64,000 bases of DNA, from contig NZ_BKAG01000005.1 of the NCBI RefSeq assembly GCF_007992435.1, positions 124,001 to 188,000 on the forward strand. The letters are read 5' to 3'. This DNA comes from Prosthecobacter gellanilyticus. GTDB lineage: Bacteria; Verrucomicrobiota; Verrucomicrobiia; Verrucomicrobiales; Verrucomicrobiaceae. A program made the translations under genes and the position numbers. The notes under the pieces are model-generated. The model saw nothing but the letters and a program-made list of their open reading frames with translations. It was not told the DNA's origin and searched no databases. This document shows, piece after piece, positions 28,899 to 37,405 of this stretch. The number at the start of each line of letters is the position of its first letter. Position 1 is the stretch's first letter.

Positions 28899-28925
28899 CT
28901 CGATTTTTGGAAAAAATCGGCCACG
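28899..28925 (-). repeat. REP element, inverted diverged copy abutting RAYT start
   Basis: On the minus strand it reads CGTGGCCGATTTTTTCC..., the same 27-nt layout as the flanking copies, with compensating changes that keep the hairpin (CGATTTTT/AAAAATCG). It ends one base before the ATG at 28926, so it occupies the leader of the RAYT mRNA. Confidence 0.8.
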
Positions 28926-29567
28926 ATGAACTTCATCCCCTTCAACCCGGCAGAAAGGGTTGAGATCTCTCATGGACTCCTACCGCACTGGCAGCAGACC
29001 GGACGCACCTACTTCATCACCTGGCGCACGGCTGACTCCATCCCCGTCAAACTGTGGAAACAATGGCAGGCAGAGCGTGACGACTGGTTGTTCACTCACA
29101 AGGCATCCCTGGCAGAGCTGCGTACGCTATCCGCGGAATTGCAGCGTGAATACCACAATCGTTTTTCTCGTCGCTGGCAGGATCACTTGGACGAATGCCA
29201 TGGCGAGTGCCTGTTACGACAAAGCGCCATCCGCTCGACCATCGAGTCGGCACTCCGCCATTTTGACGGGCAGCGCTATGATCTTGGTGATTTTGTTTTG
29301 ATGCCTAACCACGTTCATGTTCTTGTCACACTCCATGCAGACATCGACGTGGAGAAAACCTGCTTTTCTTGGAAACGCTTCAGCGGCGGAAAGATCAATG
29401 AACTCCTGGGGAGAAGCGGTGAGTTTTGGCAACCCGAGAGTTTCGATCACATCATTCGCACGGCTGTCTCTTTGCGCCGCATCCAGCAGTACATCGAAGA
29501 AAACCCAGCCAAAGCCCGCCTGTGTCCAGGCGAGTTCACCTGGCATCGTCCCGACTCCTGGCACTGA
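28926..29567 (+). CDS. REP-associated tyrosine transposase (RAYT, Y1 superfamily)
   Basis: 213 residues, normal for RAYTs. Family marks are GRTYFITWR (27-34), FVLMPNHVHVLV with the HUH-type His129-Val-His131, FWQPESFDHIIRT, and RRIQQYIEENPAKA, whose Tyr189 is the likely nucleophile. RAYTs bind and cleave single-stranded REP hairpins, and the REPs here are the natural substrates. It is intact and the only mobile-element gene in the window. The hairpin directly before the ATG may hamper its translation. Confidence 0.92.
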   Translation: MNFIPFNPAERVEISHGLLPHWQQTGRTYFITWRTADSIPVKLWKQWQAERDDWLFTHKASLAELRTLSAELQREYHNRFSRRWQDHLDECHGECLLRQSAIRSTIESALRHFDGQRYDLGDFVLMPNHVHVLVTLHADIDVEKTCFSWKRFSGGKINELLGRSGEFWQPESFDHIIRTAVSLRRIQQYIEENPAKARLCPGEFTWHRPDSWH

Positions 29568-29584
29568 ACAGAGGCCGCAACGAG

Positions 29585-29611
29585 CGTGGCCGACTTTCTC
29601 CGAAAGTCGAG
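29585..29611 (+). repeat. REP element, right copy flanking RAYT
   Basis: Identical over 27 nt to 28824-28850 and in the same orientation. It lies 17 nt after the RAYT stop and 10 nt before the convergent DUF3472 gene end. The hairpin could also act as a transcript end for either gene, though it has no T-tract. Confidence 0.85.
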
Positions 29612-29621
29612 TCCTCTCCGT

Positions 29622-30467
29622 TCACTTCAAAAGCTCCAGCGGCAGGTCATGCGGCACCACCGGTGCCACGGCCAGTTGCTTCAGCATCGTGCCCACCTTC
29701 ACCTCAGTCCTCACGCTGCCACCATTGGCTAGAAACAGCGCCGTCGGGGTGCGCCCCGCATTGATCCGGTCTTGTGCCTCATTCGCGGCCTTGGAGCAGG
29801 TGAACCTCCCCTCGCTGATTGGTACCATCTTCCCCTCCACCGTCCTCACCCAGCCATTGCCAAAGTCACAGCGGCGCTCCTCATTCACGCTCTTCGTGTC
29901 ACGACGAAAGTCTTCCACAAAGGAGTACAAGCCCGAAAGAGGCTTGCCACCCGTCTTCACGCGAAACGTCACCAGATGCTTCCACTCGCGTTGCGCAGGT
30001 TGATACAGCCATCCCGAATACGCAGTCTTTTCGCCCTCCACCGTCGCCTGCACGATGCAGCGCACCTTCTCACCGATCTTCCAGTCAAACGGGGTCATGC
30101 TCTTGCCGCCGGTGCCTTCACCGCCGAAGCGCGAGACCTTCACATCCTTGCCCTCATGCAGCACCTCCACACGCTGCTCCAGCGGCACGTTTTCCGGATT
30201 GTCACCCTTCGCCGGATCCCACACGGAAAAGATCGCCACCTTGCTCCCGTTGCTCAGTTCCTGGATGCCAAAGTAGCCGGTGTTCCAGCCACAGATGGAG
30301 AAGTAGCTTCCAGGTGTGCTCGCCTGCACCGTCGCTTCATTGTAAAACCAGGTCGAAGCCGGCGCCGGCCACTGAAAATGAATCGAGCAGGCGGCGGTCG
30401 GTTCCGCGCCGCGAACAAACGTTGTGGTAAAGCCGAGCAGGGCGATGAGTGTGTGGATGATGCGCAT
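29622..30467 (-). CDS. Exported DUF3472-like protein
   Basis: 281 residues from the ATG at 30467 (MRIIHTLIALLGFTTTFVRGA, a signal peptide). The in-frame codon at 30494 would place the start inside the MarC gene. The body fits DUF3472: STWFYNEATVQASTPGSYFSICGWNTGYFGIQEL, IFSVWDP, GKSMTPFDWKIGEKVR and YSGWLYQPAQREWKHLVTFR. The domain is found in secreted bacterial proteins, sometimes next to carbohydrate-active modules, and its function is unknown. It follows marC by 16 nt and ends the ten-gene minus-strand run. Confidence 0.8.
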   Translation of the reverse strand: MRIIHTLIALLGFTTTFVRGAEPTAACSIHFQWPAPASTWFYNEATVQASTPGSYFSICGWNTGYFGIQELSNGSKVAIFSVWDPAKGDNPENVPLEQRVEVLHEGKDVKVSRFGGEGTGGKSMTPFDWKIGEKVRCIVQATVEGEKTAYSGWLYQPAQREWKHLVTFRVKTGGKPLSGLYSFVEDFRRDTKSVNEERRCDFGNGWVRTVEGKMVPISEGRFTCSKAANEAQDRINAGRTPTALFLANGGSVRTEVKVGTMLKQLAVAPVVPHDLPLELLK

Positions 30468-30483
30468 GAGTTGATGAGTTGTT

Positions 30484-31077
30484 CTAACGTCCAAGATAAT
30501 GTTCGATGCCGTTGAGCAGCATCTGCACGGCCACCATGACCAGCAGCATGCCCATGAGCCGCTCCACGGCCATGGAGCCCTTCTCTTTCAGCACGCGGGC
30601 GATGGCTGGCGCGCACAGCAGAATGGCCGCCGTGATGCTCCAGGCGATCATGAGCGCCATGAACCAATTCCAGAGATGCTCAGGCTGCGTGCTCACCAGC
30701 ACCAGCAGCGTCGCCAGCACTGAAGGCCCCGCCACCATCGGCGTCGCCAGCGGCACGATGAACGGCTCGATCGGCGTCTCCTCTGTCTCGCTTCGCGAAG
30801 GTGGAAAGATCATTTTCAGCGCGATCAGGAACAGCACGATCCCACCGCTGATGAACAAAGCCTCCTGCTTCAAATGCAGCAGCCCCAGCAGCCCGGGGCC
30901 TGTGAAAAGGAATAACAACAAGATCATCAAGGCGATCACCAGCTCCCTCGCGATCACCCGCAGCCTGCGCTCCTGCGGCACATGGCGCAGTCCGGACACA
31001 AACGTCGCCACATTCCCCAGCGGGTCCATGATGGTGAGCAGCAGCAGCGTGGCAGAAAGCGTGTCCATAGGGTGCAT
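30484..31077 (-). CDS. MarC family integral membrane protein
   Basis: 197 residues, six predicted membrane helices, beginning TLLLLTIMDPLGNVATFVSGL, the family's usual first helix. IPLATPMVAGPS-type sequence (FIVPLATPMVAGPSVLATLL) and the C-terminal RLMGMLLVMVAVQMLLNGIEHYL are also typical. MarC proteins were once linked to multiple antibiotic resistance; this is no longer supported and the role is unknown. A second possible ATG is at 31068. It lies 12 nt after the PutA stop. Confidence 0.92.
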   Translation of the reverse strand: MHPMDTLSATLLLLTIMDPLGNVATFVSGLRHVPQERRLRVIARELVIALMILLLFLFTGPGLLGLLHLKQEALFISGGIVLFLIALKMIFPPSRSETEETPIEPFIVPLATPMVAGPSVLATLLVLVSTQPEHLWNWFMALMIAWSITAAILLCAPAIARVLKEKGSMAVERLMGMLLVMVAVQMLLNGIEHYLGR

Positions 31078-31089
31078 AAAATCAAGACG

Positions 31090-34000
31090 TCATTCAGGCT
31101 GCTTCAGCGGTGCCCGCTTCTCACCCGCACGCGCGCCGAGGTTGCCGTAGCGATGATAATCAAAGCTCACACTCTGCTCCTGCACATACCAGAGCAGCTC
31201 AATGCGCCCCTCCGCCAGCACCGGCGCATCCGCGATGTAGACCTGCGCTTCCGCCGCCGCCTTCCGCACCACCAGCGGCACACGATCCACCGCCGCATAG
31301 CGCACACGATCCGTTTCATGCTGGGTGATGGCTTGGGCCAGCTCTTCATCACTCTCTTCCATGAACTCAATCGCAGCCGCCCAGTGGTCCGTGGTCTCTT
31401 GAAGCCTCGTCAGTGCCTCAGAACTGAAATCATGCGGCATGCTCACCGTGATGCGGCATCTCGCCGTGCGCGCTGCCGCCACTCTCGCGAAGAGGTCAAA
31501 GGCCGTGTCCCGTTCATGCAGCCGGATGCGCAGCTCCTTGATTGGCAGATACCTCCTCAGGTTGTCCTGACCAACGAGAGCGAAATGATCATGTTCCTTG
31601 GAGAACTCCTCTTCCCATACCTGTCGATACCACATCATCGCCTCGCTGATGCCCGCATCCTTTCCGTCCTCCTTTTCTTCCTCCGCGAAACTCATGAACT
31701 GCGCCACATAGTTCGGCCCGCCTGCTTTTAGGCCTGGCCCGAATGCGCTCTTGTTCATGCCGCCAAACGGCTGCCGCAGCACGATCGCACCCACCGTGCT
31801 TCGGTTGATGTACAGATTCCCCGCGCGGATGCCCGCCCTCCACTCCACCTGCTCGCGGTCATCCAGACTTTCCAGACCACTGGTTAGGCCAAAGCCCGTC
31901 TGGTTCACCATCGCGATCGCCTCATGCAGCTTCTCAAATCGCATCACGCCCAGCACAGGCCCGAAAAACTCCGTGAGATGCGTGTAGCTTCCGCGCTTCA
32001 CACCCCACTTGATGCCCGGTGACCACAGGCAGTCATTCTTGTTCAGCTTGCGCGGCATCAGCGCCCACGACTCACCATCCTCCAGAGTCAGCAGCGCATT
32101 CTCCAGATCACCGGAGGGTGCTTTGATCAGCGGCCCCATCTTCGTCGTCAGATCCCAGGCCGAGCCCACCGTCAGGCTCTCCGCCGCTTCGACGAAAGTG
32201 CGCCTGAACTCTGGATCATCATAAACCTCCGCTTCCAGCAGCAGCAGTGAGGTCGCGGAGCACTTCTGCCCCGCATGACTGAAGGCCGAGTGCAGCACAT
32301 TCTTGATCGCCTGATCACGATCCGACATCGCTGTGACGATCGTTGCATTCTTCCCACCCGTCTCCGCACTCAAAGGCAGATCCGGTTTGGCGCGCAGCAT
32401 CGTCAGCGCCGTCTCCGTGCCTCCCGTCAGAATCACCGCGCTCACCGCTGGATGCTGCACCAGTTGCGCACCTTCCTTGCCCCCGGAGCATGGCACAAAT
32501 TGCAGCGTCTTCCTCGACACACCACCGCGCCAGAAGCACTGGCAGAACTCCCACGCCGGCAGCACCGCATCAGAAGCCGGTTTCAAGATTACCGTGTTTC
32601 CAGCGGCCAGCGCCGCAGCCACTCCACCACAGGGAATGGCGATCGGGAAATTCCATGGCGAGACCACCACCACCACGCCTTTGCCCGTTGCCGTGACATT
32701 TGGCAGCTCAAAGAACGAGCGAGCTGTGTCTGCGTAAAACTCCACAAAGTCCACTGCCTCGCTCACCTCCGGATCAGACTCCATCAGCGTCTTCCCGCAG
32801 TTCGCCAGCGCCGAGCCCATCAGATCCATGCGTGCCTTGCGCAGCTCTTCCGCGACCTTCTTCAAGATCACCTGCCTCTGCCGTGCCGTCATCGCACGCC
32901 ATCCATCCTCATCGCGCGCCGCGCATTCCACCGCATGAGTGATGTCTCCGCTCTGCGCCAGCCTGTAGCGCCCCACCAGCACGTTAGGATTCGAGGGATC
33001 CATGCAATCACGCGTGCTGTGGTTGTTGCCCACTTCTCCACCGTCGACCACCAGCGGCACCTCCACATAGCACTGCTCCCATTTCGCAATCACACCCTTG
33101 GCCCACTCCGCATTCTGCGGGAGTGACCAGTCCGTGTCCGGCTCATTCTCAAAGCGAGCCCAGCCATGCTTCACCTGGTCATGCACATTGGATTCACTTC
33201 GACGATCCTGTGTGCGGCGCGCAGCATTGCTTAGGGCCTCCAGCCTCGCAAAGGAGGCGCGAAAGCACTCTTCCAGTTGCAACCACTGCTCGCTCCCCGG
33301 CACCAGCTTGAACGTGTGCCGCAGAAAATTCTCCGGCCCCGTGTTTTCATCGAGCCGGCGGATGAGATAGCCGATCGCGCTGAGGAAGTGCTGCTTATGA
33401 CAAACCGGTGCATACAGCAGCAGATGCGGCGCTTCCTCAAACAGTGCACGCCGCTGATGGTTCGCCATGCCTTCCAGCATCTCAAACTGCACCCTCTCCA
33501 TCGCGTGCGTCTCGCGCACCAGCGCCAGCGCATACGCCACGTCGAACAAATTATGCGAAGCGATGCCCAGCTTCACCACCGCTAGGTTCTCCGCCCGCAT
33601 CCCTTCATGCAGCATGCGCTTGAAGTTCGCATCCGTGTCCAGCTTGTTGTCATACGGTGCCTGCGGCCAGCCCTTCACGGACGCTTCAAACCGCTCCATC
33701 TCCATGTTCGCACCTTTCACGATGCGCATCGTGATATCCGCCCCACCGCTCGCCACACGCTCGCGTGCCCATTCATGCAGCCGCTGCTGCCAAAGATACG
33801 AATCCGGAATGTAAGCCTGCAGCACGATGCCCGCGTTCATCTTCTCCAGCCCCTTCCTCTCCAGCGTGCGCATAAAAACCTCGCACGTCAGGCTGAGGTC
33901 ACGATACTCCTCCATGTCCAGGTAGATGAACTTCGGCACCCGCGTGGCATCAGCGCGCACAAACGTCGCACGTGCCGCGCTGCGATACAGCCTCTCCAGC

Positions 34001-34602
34001 CGGTCACACAGAGTCGAAATCGTGTGCTCACGCGCGATCGGTGACATCTGCGAATACAGCGTGGAGATCTTCACGGAAAACACCTCCGTCTCCGGCATCT
34101 GCAGCGCTTCCAGATACAGCTCCAGCCTGCGCTCCGCCTCCGCCTCGCTGAGGATCGCCTCACCGAGAAAGTTCACATTCATCCGCACTCCTTGTTCGGT
34201 GCGGTGCCGCAAGTGCTCACCCAGCACCTCAGGCTCCGCAGGCAGGATCACATTCGCCGTCTCCTGCTGCATGTGTCCCTTCACCATGGGCACAGACACT
34301 CCCGGCAGCCACCCGCCAAAGGTTTGAAACCCTCGCAGCATCGCGCGATCCAGCGGACTGAAAAATCGCGGCACTCCCTGCACATCTAGAATGTGTGTGA
34401 ACTGGTCCGCCACCCGTGCCGCCGTCTTCGGGCGGAAGGCTTGGTCGGTCAGTTGCACCAGCGTGGCCTTGTCAGACGGCGTCTGCAGCATGCGGTCCAG
34501 CTCCGCTTGCTGGCGCTTTTCCGCGGGTGTTTGCAGCTCCGTGGCACGAAGCTGCAGCTTCTTCGCCAGCTCGACTGCTTGTTTGATCAGTGTCGTGTTC
34601 AT
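31090..34602 (-). CDS. putA: Bifunctional proline dehydrogenase / P5C dehydrogenase
   Basis: 1170 residues from the ATG at 34602. The PRODH barrel (roughly 90-440) has YLDMEEYRDLSLTCEVF, RIVKGANMEMERFEASVKGWPQAPY and KLGIASHNLFDVA. The ALDH domain (roughly 500-1000) has VVVVSPWNFPIAIPCGGVAAALAAGN, AVILTGGTETA, LSAETGGKNA and HAGQKCSATSLL with the catalytic Cys. It oxidises proline to glutamate in two steps with channelling, feeding electrons to quinone. There is no N-terminal DNA-binding RHH, so it is not a repressor. The start overlaps the stop of the upstream protease gene (ATGA). A C-terminal extension of about 130 residues follows the ALDH core. Confidence 0.96.
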   Translation of the reverse strand: MNTTLIKQAVELAKKLQLRATELQTPAEKRQQAELDRMLQTPSDKATLVQLTDQAFRPKTAARVADQFTHILDVQGVPRFFSPLDRAMLRGFQTFGGWLPGVSVPMVKGHMQQETANVILPAEPEVLGEHLRHRTEQGVRMNVNFLGEAILSEAEAERRLELYLEALQMPETEVFSVKISTLYSQMSPIAREHTISTLCDRLERLYRSAARATFVRADATRVPKFIYLDMEEYRDLSLTCEVFMRTLERKGLEKMNAGIVLQAYIPDSYLWQQRLHEWARERVASGGADITMRIVKGANMEMERFEASVKGWPQAPYDNKLDTDANFKRMLHEGMRAENLAVVKLGIASHNLFDVAYALALVRETHAMERVQFEMLEGMANHQRRALFEEAPHLLLYAPVCHKQHFLSAIGYLIRRLDENTGPENFLRHTFKLVPGSEQWLQLEECFRASFARLEALSNAARRTQDRRSESNVHDQVKHGWARFENEPDTDWSLPQNAEWAKGVIAKWEQCYVEVPLVVDGGEVGNNHSTRDCMDPSNPNVLVGRYRLAQSGDITHAVECAARDEDGWRAMTARQRQVILKKVAEELRKARMDLMGSALANCGKTLMESDPEVSEAVDFVEFYADTARSFFELPNVTATGKGVVVVVSPWNFPIAIPCGGVAAALAAGNTVILKPASDAVLPAWEFCQCFWRGGVSRKTLQFVPCSGGKEGAQLVQHPAVSAVILTGGTETALTMLRAKPDLPLSAETGGKNATIVTAMSDRDQAIKNVLHSAFSHAGQKCSATSLLLLEAEVYDDPEFRRTFVEAAESLTVGSAWDLTTKMGPLIKAPSGDLENALLTLEDGESWALMPRKLNKNDCLWSPGIKWGVKRGSYTHLTEFFGPVLGVMRFEKLHEAIAMVNQTGFGLTSGLESLDDREQVEWRAGIRAGNLYINRSTVGAIVLRQPFGGMNKSAFGPGLKAGGPNYVAQFMSFAEEEKEDGKDAGISEAMMWYRQVWEEEFSKEHDHFALVGQDNLRRYLPIKELRIRLHERDTAFDLFARVAAARTARCRITVSMPHDFSSEALTRLQETTDHWAAAIEFMEESDEELAQAITQHETDRVRYAAVDRVPLVVRKAAAEAQVYIADAPVLAEGRIELLWYVQEQSVSFDYHRYGNLGARAGEKRAPLKQPE

Positions 34603-35282
34603 GGCGTCAGGGTTTTGACAAACGCAGACCACAGCTCATCCACGTTCTTGCCGGTGAGTTCGCTCCACAGCGCGTCCTTGTAGGCATCCTTCCGCAGCGC
34701 GGCATTCATTTTGACCACAAAGTCCGCGCCATGCTGCTTCTCCACCCACTCTAGAAACATCGCCGTCGTCTTGTAAGCATCCTTGTAACTGGCTTTGATG
34801 GGATCGATCTTCGGTCTCGGTGCCTGCGGCTCAAAATGCACGATGCGGATATAATCCGCGATGCCCTCCACCAACCATCCCGGTCCTCCGGGTGGATATG
34901 ACTGAACCACATGCGTCAGCTCATGCACCACCATGCCCCAGTCATCCGGGTGTCCCCGCACAAAACCGGCCGAGATGGTGATTTTGCCGCCCAGCGCATG
35001 CGCCACCCCCTTCATCTTCGGATCAAAATAGATCGTGACTTGGTTAGGCGCGGTGAATCCCTCTGAAGGCAGCAGTTTCGCGATCTTCGGAAACCATTCC
35101 ACACAAAGCGTTCCCGCCTTGTTTCCCCACTCCTTCAGATCCGGCGCGTCGTTGGTATCGACCAATGCCGTGGCGTCACCAGCGCTGATCTTGACCAAGG
35201 AACGTGCGTTCCCCTGGGCGCTGCTGCTTGTCAGCACGCAGATAAAGAACAGGGCAATGAATGAAAGTGTGTGTGAAGTCAT
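34599..35282 (-). CDS. Basic secretory protein (BSP) family putative metallopeptidase
   Basis: 227 residues with a signal peptide (MTSHTLSFIALFFICVLTSSSAQ). The zinc motif HELTHVVQ and the downstream EGIADYIR match the BSP family (found in plants and bacteria), whose members resemble zinc metallopeptidases. VTIYFDPKMKGVAHALGGKITISAGF is also typical. Activity is inferred from the HExxH-like site. It is followed by PutA with a 4-nt ATGA overlap, linking peptide breakdown with proline oxidation. Confidence 0.85.
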   Translation of the reverse strand: MTSHTLSFIALFFICVLTSSSAQGNARSLVKISAGDATALVDTNDAPDLKEWGNKAGTLCVEWFPKIAKLLPSEGFTAPNQVTIYFDPKMKGVAHALGGKITISAGFVRGHPDDWGMVVHELTHVVQSYPPGGPGWLVEGIADYIRIVHFEPQAPRPKIDPIKASYKDAYKTTAMFLEWVEKQHGADFVVKMNAALRKDAYKDALWSELTGKNVDELWSAFVKTLTP

Positions 35283-35291
35283 GGCTTGGTC

Positions 35292-36473
35292 TTAAACAAG
35301 AGGTTTGAACACGGGCTGATGCACCACCTCACCCGCGAGGTTCTTCATCGTGATCTGCAGCTGGGTCGCATCTGCATGCGCCTCCATATAGGTGGCCGCC
35401 TCCGGTTTCGGGCCACCACCCACGAGCTGCGCATATGGGAACTCCTTCGTGCCTTCCGCCCAGTGCGTCTCATGCATATGACCGGAGATCACCACCTGTG
35501 CGCCCCAGGCGACCAGCGCCTCATGCCAGAGTTCGCGACTGCGACGGCTGAAGGAGTCATACTCCCGGCCCACCTCATCTTCGACCTTCCAGCGCAGAGG
35601 GATATGGCAAAATACCACACGATAGGGTGCATCCCTTAACTCAGGGGTCTTCAGCACATGCTCACGCATCCACTCCGCCTGCTCCCGGCGCAGCGGTTCA
35701 CAAGCCACCCGGCCTTTAAAGGTCGGATGATCGTCCGCCTTGTCCTCACCCGTGTTCAGACACACAAACGCCACCGGCCCGCTGCGGAAGGCATAGTAGG
35801 ACCGCCCCGTTGGAGCTGCCACATAGTTGGGTAGGCGATAACCGTACGCTCCGCGCAGATCATGGTTTCCCCACACAAAAGCCAGCGGCCGCTGCGCGGT
35901 GAAGTCCGTGCCTGCCGGATGCAGCAAGGTGGGCACCAGCGTCTCGTCCTTGTGCCAGTCATTGCAGATGTCGCCATTCCACAGCAGGAAATCTACCTTC
36001 GCCGGAGTCTTCTCATGCAGTTGGGCGATCGTCGTGTTGTTGACATGCGTGTCATTCCACACCGCAAAGCGCGTCTCCTTCGCCGTCGTATCCAGCGTGC
36101 GAAACTCACGCCATGCACTCTCCTCCTTCGCCGGCGGCTCACCCATCGCCTCGGTTACTGTGCGATAAGTGAAAGTCGCTCCAGCCTTGAGGCCATCCAG
36201 CCGCACTCGCAGCGCCTTCTCACCTTGTGTGGAGAAGCCAAACTCAGTCCCGCCGACCTTCTTCACCTCACCCGCCATCTTCAGTTCCACCCACCCACGT
36301 GCATGCCGCGAGATGCCCCACACGATTTCCACGCCATCTGTGCGTGGTGCCATCACCACCGGTGGCGTGATCACCAGTGTCGTAGGTTCAGCAGCGCTAG
36401 GAGAAGCGTTTTGTGCTTGTGCAGAGATAGCGGTCCCCAGCGCGGCCTGGGTGAAAAAATGGCGACGATTCAT
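35292..36473 (-). CDS. Exported metallophosphoesterase (purple acid phosphatase-like)
   Basis: 393 residues from the ATG at 36473 (MNRRHFFTQAALGTAISAQA, a Tat-like signal). The N-terminal region (about 30-140) looks like the Fn3-type domain of purple acid phosphatases. The calcineurin-like domain shows FAVWNDTHVN, FLLWNGDICNDW, VWGNHDLRGA, VVFCHIPLRW and VVISGHMHETHW, which supply the five metal-binding blocks. It hydrolyses phosphoesters outside the cytoplasm; the substrate is unknown. In the first block the usual D-x-H is NDTH, with Asp present. It starts 38 nt after the propeller gene stop. Confidence 0.9.
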   Translation of the reverse strand: MNRRHFFTQAALGTAISAQAQNASPSAAEPTTLVITPPVVMAPRTDGVEIVWGISRHARGWVELKMAGEVKKVGGTEFGFSTQGEKALRVRLDGLKAGATFTYRTVTEAMGEPPAKEESAWREFRTLDTTAKETRFAVWNDTHVNNTTIAQLHEKTPAKVDFLLWNGDICNDWHKDETLVPTLLHPAGTDFTAQRPLAFVWGNHDLRGAYGYRLPNYVAAPTGRSYYAFRSGPVAFVCLNTGEDKADDHPTFKGRVACEPLRREQAEWMREHVLKTPELRDAPYRVVFCHIPLRWKVEDEVGREYDSFSRRSRELWHEALVAWGAQVVISGHMHETHWAEGTKEFPYAQLVGGGPKPEAATYMEAHADATQLQITMKNLAGEVVHQPVFKPLV

Positions 36474-36511
36474 GGTTGGGTGGGTTGGAAAATAAAGAGG
36501 CGCAGTTCGCG

Positions 36512-37405
36512 TCACTCAGGAGACGCCGGAAACCAGCGCGCCTTGTAAAGTCGTTCGTTAGGCGGATTGATCTCGCCCGCAGGTGCCAGGAGGTGAATGC
36601 TGCCGCTCCACCAAGCTTTGTCGCTCGCCTGGATAAAGACGGTCCTTCCGGTGACCGGATGTACGTTCACGCACTTCACCAGGCCCTTGTCACCCAGTTC
36701 CGGATGCAGACGGAAAGCCGCCTTGTCGCGATCAAACAGATACACATGGCTGTGAGTGCTCACGATCAAATCAGTACCACTCGGCATCGCCTGCAGCTCA
36801 TGCCCATCCTCATCCGGAAGCTCATGACTTGTCTGCATCAGGAGCGATGGCTTGTCACTCTCCCAGTCCTTCAGCTCATAGCGGCGCAGCTCTTTGAAGC
36901 CGAGCGCCCACAGGCACTTCCTAGCTTCATCCCACACTACCCCATGCCCGGATGGCAGCGGCGTCTCATACACAGGTTCATCAGACCTCGCGATGTCAAA
37001 GACCACCAGCTTGTTGCCCGTTCCTCCGGTGGATCCCGCCACTACCACGCGTTCGCGCGGCAGCAGCTCCAGGGAGTGCGCACTCGTCACATGTCCATGC
37101 CAGAGCACCTTTCCCGATGGATGCTCCACCAGCGCGCAGCCACTGCCAGAAGAAGAAATGAGCACCTTCTTCCCGCCATCCACCGGCTTGCAGTCATCCG
37201 TCGTGCCGAATCGCTTGCGTTGAGCCTCCGGCAAATCCTCGCGATCCTTTGCCTTCCAGCTCCAAAGCTTCTCAAAGCTACCCTTCTCCGCAGCATCAGC
37301 ATCGATCACGAAGACCTCCCCCATGCCACAAAGCATGAGGGAATGAGGTGCAGGCTCGGCAGCCTGTGCGCTGGTCAGCAGCGCGAATAACAAGAGATTC
37401 TTCAT
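36512..37405 (-). CDS. Exported beta-propeller protein (DUF6528-like)
   Basis: 297 residues from the ATG at 37405 (MKNLLLFALLTSAQAAE, a signal peptide). Repeats such as CGMGEVFVIDADAAEKG, VLISSSGSGCALVEHPSGKVLW, RVVVAGSTGGTGNKLVVFD and CVNVHPVTGRTVFIQASDKAWW indicate a WD40/YVTN-like propeller. I believe this matches DUF6528, but the assignment is from memory. Start and stop of the S41 peptidase gene overlap here (ATGA), so the two are translationally coupled. Function unknown; perhaps a companion of the peptidase. Confidence 0.75.
   Translation of the reverse strand: MKNLLLFALLTSAQAAEPAPHSLMLCGMGEVFVIDADAAEKGSFEKLWSWKAKDREDLPEAQRKRFGTTDDCKPVDGGKKVLISSSGSGCALVEHPSGKVLWHGHVTSAHSLELLPRERVVVAGSTGGTGNKLVVFDIARSDEPVYETPLPSGHGVVWDEARKCLWALGFKELRRYELKDWESDKPSLLMQTSHELPDEDGHELQAMPSGTDLIVSTHSHVYLFDRDKAAFRLHPELGDKGLVKCVNVHPVTGRTVFIQASDKAWWSGSIHLLAPAGEINPPNERLYKARWFPASPE

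Larger units (their letters stand above)
28824..29611 (+). mobile_element. REP-RAYT element (REPtron-like unit)
   Basis: A RAYT transposase gene is bracketed by two identical 27-nt REP hairpins in direct orientation, with a third, diverged copy in inverse orientation placed directly before the start codon. The sequence between the REPs is almost only the transposase gene. Domestication of RAYTs with their own REPs is well known in other bacteria; movement of this unit is inferred, not shown. No target-site duplication was identified. Confidence 0.8.
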
